Both the position numbers and the translations under genes were made by a program. Under the pieces are notes generated by a model that was given only the letters and a program-made list of their open reading frames with translations, was not told the DNA's origin and ran no database searches. From the IMG/VR virus record IMGVR_UViG_3300036820_000004, positions 55,754 to 119,753 of that record: DNA of 64,000 bases. One strand, 5' to 3'. Of the stretch, positions 8,088 through 13,943 are shown in pieces (the stretch's first letter is position 1; every line of letters begins with the position of its first letter). This stretch comes from a virus.

Positions 8088-8436
8088 CCGGGTCACCCTC
8101 ACCGCAGCCGAGCTAGCCGGGCTGGGCAAGTCGGCCGAGACCCCGGTCGTTTCCACGGTGCATCACCCGCTCGGCACTCACGGGCTCTGGCACACGCCCG
8201 GCAAGAAGGTGCCGGAGATGCAGCAACTCCCGGCGTATCACCAGAACACAGCGCGGGCGCTCATGCGCGACGAAGGCATGAGCGAGTCGCAGGCCATAGC
8301 GACTGCGATCAACGCCATCCGCGAATGGAAGGCAGGCCGCGCGTTCGGCGGCCGGGTGAAGGTGACACCGGAAGTGCAGGCCGCCGCGGCACGGGCCGAC
8401 GCCGAGTTCGAACGGCTGCGTGCCGCCCATCACTGA
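8080..8436 (+). CDS. Hypothetical head-region protein
   Basis: A 118-residue protein from ATG 8080. The segment LPAYHQNTARALMRDEGMSE followed by SQAIATAINAIREWKAG and a KVTPEVQAAAARADAEFERL tail is a recurrent pattern in phage and prophage head modules, also seen fused to portal or capsid-protease proteins. The biochemical role is unknown. It is coupled to the previous gene by an 8-base overlap and is followed by the Tad2-like gene. Confidence 0.7.
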   Translation: MASRVTLTAAELAGLGKSAETPVVSTVHHPLGTHGLWHTPGKKVPEMQQLPAYHQNTARALMRDEGMSESQAIATAINAIREWKAGRAFGGRVKVTPEVQAAAARADAEFERLRAAHH

Positions 8437-8446
8437 GGAGGATCCT

Positions 8447-8668
8447 TTGGACTTCGGAGACGCGATCAGGGCGCTCAGGGCCGGCCAGCGGGTCACCCGC
8501 GCCGGGTGGAACGGCAAGAACATGTGGCTTGCGCTGCAGGTGCCGGACGCCAACTCCAAGATGACACTGCCTTACATCTACATGAGCACTGTCGCGGGAG
8601 ATCTGGTGCCCTGGCTGGCCAGCCAGACGGACATGCTCGCCGAGGACTGGGAACTCGCCCCGGCGTGA
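8447..8668 (+). CDS. tad2: DUF2829 protein, candidate Thoeris anti-defence protein 2 (Tad2)
   Basis: The 73-residue product spans the full length of DUF2829. It starts MDFGDAIRALRAGQRVTRAG, then has WNGKNMWLAL, and ends with PYIYMSTVAGDLVPWLASQT followed by DMLAEDWE. I chose TTG 8447 because GAGGAG lies at 8435-8440 and family members begin with this MDFG-like sequence; the ATG at 8420 lies inside the previous gene. Characterised DUF2829 proteins (Tad2) are small oligomers that sequester the cyclic ADP-ribose isomer signal of Thoeris immunity. That this copy has the activity is inference from family membership. It lies in the head module beside the portal fusion, and overlaps the next gene's GTG. 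Confidence 0.85.
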   Translation: MDFGDAIRALRAGQRVTRAGWNGKNMWLALQVPDANSKMTLPYIYMSTVAGDLVPWLASQTDMLAEDWELAPA

Positions 8669-8967
8669 GCAAGAAACACGGCGCCAAGCGCAAGCACCGT
8701 AAGAAGGCCGCCAAGCGCGTCCTGTGCGCCTCCTGCCGTCAGCCCGTCGACGAGCCCTGGGGCCTGCTCGCCTCCCTCGCCGCAGCCTTGAACGCCTGCG
8801 AGGACGCCGGGTACAAGGTGGTCCTCACCGGCTGGCAGGCCATCCACACCAAACGCGGCTACGTGCTGCGCCTGAAAGATCGCAGGTGGGCGGCAAGGAC
8901 CCAGGACTACGAGCCGTTCCCGGTCGCAGCCGGGGATGACGTGCTCGGCGACGGGATGGACGACTGA
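8665..8967 (+). CDS. Hypothetical basic zinc-knuckle protein
   Basis: A 100-residue protein from GTG 8665, overlapping the Tad2-like stop. The N-terminus is very basic (SKKHGAKRKHRKKAAKR), followed by one CASC pair, then a compact segment (ACEDAGYKVVLTGWQAIHTK) and an acidic tail. It may bind nucleic acid, but I see no recognised domain. It is the last rightward gene before a small leftward islet. Confidence 0.65.
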   Translation: MSKKHGAKRKHRKKAAKRVLCASCRQPVDEPWGLLASLAAALNACEDAGYKVVLTGWQAIHTKRGYVLRLKDRRWAARTQDYEPFPVAAGDDVLGDGMDD

Positions 8968-8969
8968 GG

Positions 8970-9260
8970 TCAATTCCAGCGTGCAAGCGCCGCGCGGGAA
9001 GTGCTCTCATCCTTGAGCAGGCCGTGCTCACAAGCTGGCCCGACGCTTACCTTCGCATCGCTGCCATCTGCCGCAACGGCCCAGAGATGAGGACCGCCCG
9101 GCAGCAGGCCGTGCGGGAATGAGAGCACCTGATGACATGCAAGAGCGAATCCGCTGCGGGACGTGACAGTCGGCGAATCGCCCACGTAAACGAAGGCCTC
9201 TGCGTCATTCCGGATACCGAGATCATCACAGCCGCAAACCGGGCAGGGTTGGCACATCAC
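8970..9260 (-). CDS. Small zinc-ribbon protein, weakly Lar-like
   Basis: A 96-residue leftward protein starting at 9260. It opens with CQPCPVCGCDDLGIR, has a later ACHQV cysteine and an ACEHG, and ends ...SRAALARWN. The CPxCG start and terminal WN resemble Lar/restriction-alleviation-type zinc ribbons. The match is weak and the spacing is unusual, so the function is open. It overlaps the next upstream leftward gene by 4 bases. Confidence 0.55.
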   Translation of the reverse strand: MMCQPCPVCGCDDLGIRNDAEAFVYVGDSPTVTSRSGFALACHQVLSFPHGLLPGGPHLWAVAADGSDAKVSVGPACEHGLLKDESTSRAALARWN

Positions 9261-9613
9261 GCTTCCAAGGATGCCCGGTCATCCCTCCGCTTGTTTCGGA
9301 TGTGCAGGTTGTACCGGGGATTCGCCGAGAACGACAACCGCAGCGACGGCACCCCGGCCATGAGCCCCCGGAACCCCCCGCCGGACGGCAGGCCGAGCCC
9401 GGTGGTGCGGATCACCTGCGCCGAGAGGGATTCCGGGTCATTCATCTGCCAGTCCTGCGGCTCGCGGGCCTCGTACTCCTTCACTGTCCCGTCGGCCCGT
9501 TCCACGACCACCAGAACCCGGGTCACCCTGTCTGCGTCCTCGTCCTCGTAGCGGATGTCCGCCGATTGCGGGGCCGGTACCAGCACGCCTTCAACTGCCT
9601 CTGATTCGCTCAT
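9257..9613 (-). CDS. Hypothetical protein of a leftward three-gene islet
   Basis: A 118-residue protein. The core TRVLVVVERADGTVKEYEAR and the C-terminal LRLSFSANPRYNLHIRNK form a pattern repeated in actinophage hypothetical proteins of about this size. It overlaps both neighbours by 4 bases, so three leftward genes (9807 to 8970) form a coupled unit inside a rightward operon. The function is unknown. Confidence 0.65.
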   Translation of the reverse strand: MSESEAVEGVLVPAPQSADIRYEDEDADRVTRVLVVVERADGTVKEYEAREPQDWQMNDPESLSAQVIRTTGLGLPSGGGFRGLMAGVPSLRLSFSANPRYNLHIRNKRRDDRASLEA

Positions 9614-9807
9614 TCACGCTCCCGGAGCATCGCTTCTATGTCGGCGGCTAGTTGTTCGCCGCACTGTTCCACTTTGCCGCCGTCCCCGCTGAACGCCACG
9701 AAATGGTATGCGCCCTCAAGGTCCGGGCCACTGTAAACGTTCCAGCCGATAGCGCCGTCAGGTAGCGGCGGTAGCGCCTCAAGCGGCCATGGCTCGGTCT
9801 CGCTCAT
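9610..9807 (-). CDS. Small acidic hypothetical protein
   Basis: A 65-residue acidic protein, first gene of the leftward islet. It carries GAIGWNVYSGPDLEGAYHF and a helical tail QLAADIEAMLRERE. Its start lies just 27 bases from the divergent rightward gene, so any promoter for the islet must overlap that coding start. No family was recognised. Confidence 0.55.
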   Translation of the reverse strand: MSETEPWPLEALPPLPDGAIGWNVYSGPDLEGAYHFVAFSGDGGKVEQCGEQLAADIEAMLRERE

Positions 9808-9834
9808 CCGCCAAGGATGCCACGGGAGGTACCC

Positions 9835-10197
9835 GTGTACGTGGGTCCGGTCAGCGTCGCCCCGTTCTGCCTTGACTGCGGCCGGGTGCTTTCCCGCTGC
9901 CCGTGCCCTGAGTCAACTCCAAGTCCCAGCCCTCCGGCTAGGACTTCGCTTGGAGGTGCGGCCGTGTTCCTGGACGGCGAGCGCGAGGAACTTCTCGATG
10001 ACCTGATGGCCGCCCTGAACCGTCTCGCCGACGCGGGCTGCCCGGTTACCGTCAAAGACGGCCGGCTGGACTCCCGCGCCGGGATGGTCGTTCCCTCGCC
10101 GCGGGGCCGGTGGACTTCCCGTCCCCTGATCCCGTCGTTCGCTTCCCGCCCGTGGCCTCCGGTGCTGTCCGAGCACCTGGACGAGGACGGCTGGTGA
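9835..10197 (+). CDS. Hypothetical protein
   Basis: A 120-residue protein. GTG 9835 is preferred because GGGAGG at 9824-9829 is well spaced; ATG 9817 is an in-frame alternative. It has an N-terminal CLDCGRVLSRCPCPE cluster, a helical stretch EREELLDDLMAALNRLADAG and a Pro/Trp-rich C-terminus. It is coupled to the next gene by GTGA. Confidence 0.6.
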   Translation: MYVGPVSVAPFCLDCGRVLSRCPCPESTPSPSPPARTSLGGAAVFLDGEREELLDDLMAALNRLADAGCPVTVKDGRLDSRAGMVVPSPRGRWTSRPLIPSFASRPWPPVLSEHLDEDGW

Positions 10198-10667
10198 CCG
10201 CAGGCTGCGCCCGCTGCGGCGAATGCTGCACGCACATCTGGCTGAACGCCGACCCGCGTCCCTACTCCACGGGCGCCCTTGACGGCGTACCCGATCCCGG
10301 CACCGAGGTCGGCTGGGCTTACTGGCTTGAGCACAGCCGCTACCGCGAGGCAGACCGTGACGATGCCATCCGCCGCTACAACCCGGACGGCAGCATGCGC
10401 GCCAATGCGGACTTCGTAGCTGCGCACTGGGCAGAGACCTGCGACGGTCACTGGACCTGCGACGCCTACGACCCCGAGCACGCCACCTGCACCGCGCATG
10501 AGAACCGGCCGCCGCTCTGCCGCGACTATCCCTGGTACGGCGAGGAACCCGACCCGGAACGCGCGGACCACATGTACCGCCAATGCTCCTACCTCGCCGA
10601 CCTGCCGCCCGACAAACGCCCCGATGACGCACGCCCGCTTATCCCGCTAGCCGTCATCTCGCACTGA
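10194..10667 (+). CDS. YkgJ-type cysteine-cluster protein
   Basis: The 157-residue product has the cysteine-cluster layout of YkgJ/UPF0153 proteins: CARCGECCTHIWL at the N-terminus and RPPLCRDYPW with a preceding C-H-W-T-C-D-A-Y segment later. Proteins of this family are thought to bind a metal or Fe-S centre; the biochemical role is unknown. GTG 10194 overlaps the previous stop. This family is common in bacterial genomes and occasionally carried by phages; why it lies in a head module is not evident. Confidence 0.75.
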   Translation: MTAGCARCGECCTHIWLNADPRPYSTGALDGVPDPGTEVGWAYWLEHSRYREADRDDAIRRYNPDGSMRANADFVAAHWAETCDGHWTCDAYDPEHATCTAHENRPPLCRDYPWYGEEPDPERADHMYRQCSYLADLPPDKRPDDARPLIPLAVISH

Positions 10668-10700
10668 CCTTCCCGAATATCTTCCGGAAATTGGAGCCGT

Positions 10701-13700
10701 GTGGCCGCTGCAGTCCTGACCGAGCCCGAGGCCGCGAAGGCTGCGACCACGTCTGCCGGTGATGACCTCGTCTACTTCTCGATGCCCATCGAGAAGTCGG
10801 AGGACACCAAGACCGTCAATCCCGTGGACGGCACCCCCGACATAGAAATCTTCGGGAAAGTGACCGACGGGACTGTTGACTCGGATCTTCAGGTGGTCGA
10901 TCCCGAGGCCAGCCTGCGGTGGATCAAGCGCTGGAAGGACGACGGCAAAGCCAACGTCCGGATGCAGCATGATCCGAAGAAGCCGGTCGGCAAAGGCCTG
11001 CACGTCGATGGCCACAACGTCCGTGCCCTGATCGCTGACCCGATCGCGAAGCACTTCATCCGCACGGGCATCCTCAACGACTGGTCCATCGGGATCATGA
11101 ACCCGGACATCCGCCGGGGCGATCCCGCATTCAAGCACCTGGACCCGGCGGGCAAGGCCATCAACGGCGTGATCACCGACCGGGCGGACGGGCTCACCGG
11201 ACTGGGTGAGATCAGCGTTGTCGACCGCGGGTCGAATTACGGCACCAAGTTCTCCCTGTGCAAGGCAGCGGCCGATGGCTCGGTGGAGTGGACCGGCGAG
11301 CTGACCGCGCCAGACGAGGTGCTGGCCAAGGCCGCGGCCCCGGCGAAGCCCAAGACGGTGACGGTCGAACTGCCGGCCGACATGCACGTCAGCATCAAGC
11401 CGTCCCAGCTGGCCAGGCTTGCCACGTTCGGGCAGCAGCTGGCGCGCGAGCAGGCGGCAGCGAAGGGCGCCGTGCCGTCGGTGATCACCAAGACGGCGGA
11501 ACCGGATGCGGCCAAGGCTGACAATGCTGCACCCGAACCGGTTCCCGGCGCCCTGCATGACGCTGTGCTGAACCGCGCCGCGGAGGCAGCGGTTTACAAG
11601 CGCGACATCGACACCGCGACCCGCAGCCGTCTCGCCAGCGAGGGCAAGGCGCTGAGCGACGGCTCATACCCGATCGAAACCGAATCGGACATGCACAATG
11701 CCTACACCCTCGCCCGGTCCAAGCACGGGAAGTGGAAGGCCGCGCTCAAGCTCATCGCCCGCCGCGCGAAGCAGGAGGGCTGGACGCCTCCGGGTAAGCA
11801 GGACAAGGTCGCGGCCAAGGGCGCCAAGCCGCAGGTCACCAAGTGCATGAAGTGCGACGGCTCCGGGATGACAGACGGCAAGCCCTGCCCGGACTGCAAG
11901 AAAGGCAAGAAGGCACTCAAGGCGCAGAAGCGCACGATCCGCAAGGCGCTCCGCCACCTGGACGATTTCGCCTCCGTGGTCAACGGCCAGCCGGCGACCA
12001 AGAAGGCCAAGGTCCTGTGCGGCGGCTGCGGGGCCAAGCAGAGCCGCAAGCATCAGATGTGCACCGAATGCGGCAAGCCCATGGCCGGGGCCATGCCGGT
12101 CACCAAGAACCACGACTTCCGGTGCCTGGGCTGCGGCCACGACCCGCTCGACAAGGGCGAGAAGCACTGCCCGCAGTGCGGCAAGGAAAACCCCGGCTAC
12201 AACCCGATGGCCGACCACAAAATCCCCATGAACGCGGGCAAGGCAGCCGCTAAGGAGCGTGTGAGCAAGCGGAAGAAGGCCAAGAGCGGCAAGGGCAAGA
12301 AGGGGAACCCGTTCGGGGACAAGCAGGCTCCTCCCTTCGGCGCCAAAGACGACAGCGGCGAGGACGGCGGGAAAAAGCCATCCAGGGCCAAGAAGGCCGC
12401 GAGCCCGCAGGCCGCCAAGCGCAAGGGAAAGGGCAAGGGCCGCAACCCGGCGCACGGTGTCACCGGCCACGGCGGCGACGTCAAGGGCCTGCCCGCTCAC
12501 CGCGAACCGGACGGCGCGCCGGTCGAGGAGTTCGAGGACGACGCGAACATGCAGGACGGCGACGAACGGCAGGAAATGGCCGCGGCGATGCGCCACAAAG
12601 CCCTCGGGGCCGCGGGCCTGTCCCGCGAGGACGCGCTCCTGCACGACCTGACCTGCGCCGCGTTCCGCCCGGCGGACGTGCGCAAATGCTTCCCCTACGC
12701 CTCCCTCGGCGACATCGACGGCGCCATGTGGCAGCGGCAGGCCCTGATGAAGGCCGCGGCCGCCCCGGCAGCGGAAGCGCTCGCGATGCGGGACCTGTTC
12801 CGCCACGCCGAAACCCTCAAGAACGCATCGGATGACCTGCTGCTAGACCTGCGTGAGCAGGCCCACGCGGACTTCCTCGCGGTCAACAAGGTGCTGACTG
12901 ACGCCACCCCGGGCCCGGCGTCGTTCCCGACCCCGGCGCATGTCACCCCGCAGCAGTATCAGCGGCCGTACATTCACGAGGGCCATTCGGCGCCGTCACC
13001 GCAGCAGGGCGCCCCGCACGACTTCCGCGTTCCCGAAGGCCAGCCGTCGGCGGAGGACTTCACCCGCGGATTCCTCGCCGATGGCCGCGCCGCGGACGCC
13101 CCGGCCAACGACACCCCCCGGCATGAGCCCATTCCGGCACCGATGACCCCCGGCATGCCGTCCCGCGTTTATTACACCGGGGCGATGCGGGACAACGCCC
13201 GCCAGGCGATGACCGCCATGCACGACCACATCTCCCGCGTTTTCCCCGACGTGTGCCCCATGTCCCCGGAGGTCAGCGGCATTCAGAAGCCCGCACCGCA
13301 GGTCCCCGAAGGCGTCGGCGGCCCGGCACCGAGGAGCGGCAAGAAGGCCGCGAAGGCGAAGGCCCGCAAGCAGCGCAAAGCCCTGGCCGCCAAGCGCCGC
13401 CGTCTCGAGCAGCGCGTCCTGAAGGGATCGATGACCGTGAAGCAGGCACGCCGCAAGCTCGGCCTCAAGGCCAAGGGCGCCAACCTCACAGCGATGAAGC
13501 TGGCCAAGGCGTTGCCTTCTCCTTCGGTGCCGGTTCCTTCTCCGCTGGATCCGGACGTCATCAAGGCGGCCATCGCCGAGGCCAACGCGCCGCTCCTCGA
13601 GCGCATCGCCGCCCAGGACAAGACCCTGCGCAAGCAGCGGAAGGCCATCGACGCCATCGCCGACCACGCCGACACCTCCCAGGCCCCCCTCCGCGGGGTG

Positions 13701-13895
13701 GTCTCCCTCAACAAGGCTTCTGCGGCGCCGGCGGCGCCGCAGACCGCTACGGCATCCGCGGAGCGGGTGCAGATGGCGGAACTCCAGCGACTCCACTACG
13801 TGTCGCGCTCCAGCCCGGACCCGGGCATGCGGGAAGCAGCCCGCCGGGACCTCGAAACCAAGCTCGGACTGGACTCCATGACCCCTCAGACGTAA
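10701..13895 (+). CDS. Prohead protease-like / scaffold fusion with DUF6582 and zinc-ribbon segments
   Basis: The 1064-residue protein lies directly before the capsid gene and starts at GTG 10701. Residues ~25-190 resemble an HK97-type prohead protease: IFGKVTDGTVDSDLQVVDPE, later ILNDWSIGIMNP and GLGEISVVDRGSN. Residues ~290-370 contain a DUF6582-like segment (LASEGKALSDGSYPI, then ESDMHNAYTLARS). Three zinc modules follow: CMKCDGSGMTDGKPCPDC (DnaJ-like), CGGCGAKQSRKHQMCTECG and CLGCGHDPLDKGEKHCPQCG. A Lys/Ala-rich linker and a C-terminal coiled coil ending near APLRGVVSLNKA look like a scaffold. Cleavage of the scaffold from the capsid during maturation is the expected role. It is much longer than a typical ~200-residue protease. 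Confidence 0.78.
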   Translation: MAAAVLTEPEAAKAATTSAGDDLVYFSMPIEKSEDTKTVNPVDGTPDIEIFGKVTDGTVDSDLQVVDPEASLRWIKRWKDDGKANVRMQHDPKKPVGKGLHVDGHNVRALIADPIAKHFIRTGILNDWSIGIMNPDIRRGDPAFKHLDPAGKAINGVITDRADGLTGLGEISVVDRGSNYGTKFSLCKAAADGSVEWTGELTAPDEVLAKAAAPAKPKTVTVELPADMHVSIKPSQLARLATFGQQLAREQAAAKGAVPSVITKTAEPDAAKADNAAPEPVPGALHDAVLNRAAEAAVYKRDIDTATRSRLASEGKALSDGSYPIETESDMHNAYTLARSKHGKWKAALKLIARRAKQEGWTPPGKQDKVAAKGAKPQVTKCMKCDGSGMTDGKPCPDCKKGKKALKAQKRTIRKALRHLDDFASVVNGQPATKKAKVLCGGCGAKQSRKHQMCTECGKPMAGAMPVTKNHDFRCLGCGHDPLDKGEKHCPQCGKENPGYNPMADHKIPMNAGKAAAKERVSKRKKAKSGKGKKGNPFGDKQAPPFGAKDDSGEDGGKKPSRAKKAASPQAAKRKGKGKGRNPAHGVTGHGGDVKGLPAHREPDGAPVEEFEDDANMQDGDERQEMAAAMRHKALGAAGLSREDALLHDLTCAAFRPADVRKCFPYASLGDIDGAMWQRQALMKAAAAPAAEALAMRDLFRHAETLKNASDDLLLDLREQAHADFLAVNKVLTDATPGPASFPTPAHVTPQQYQRPYIHEGHSAPSPQQGAPHDFRVPEGQPSAEDFTRGFLADGRAADAPANDTPRHEPIPAPMTPGMPSRVYYTGAMRDNARQAMTAMHDHISRVFPDVCPMSPEVSGIQKPAPQVPEGVGGPAPRSGKKAAKAKARKQRKALAAKRRRLEQRVLKGSMTVKQARRKLGLKAKGANLTAMKLAKALPSPSVPVPSPLDPDVIKAAIAEANAPLLERIAAQDKTLRKQRKAIDAIADHADTSQAPLRGVVSLNKASAAPAAPQTATASAERVQMAELQRLHYVSRSSPDPGMREAARRDLETKLGLDSMTPQT

Positions 13896-13943
13896 ACCGC
13901 GCCGCGCCGCGAAAGCGCGCGGCAGCAGCGAAAGCGAGACCGT

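Noticed and set aside
11664-12806. Long leftward frame of 380 codons opposite the protease/scaffold gene
   Set aside because: The Lys/Ala-rich GC-biased coding strand keeps the opposite frame open; its translation is Leu/Gly/Arg-rich with no motifs and no ribosome site.
13896-13943. A terminator between protease and capsid genes
   Set aside because: GC-rich inverted pieces are present but short and irregular; read-through into the capsid gene is needed.
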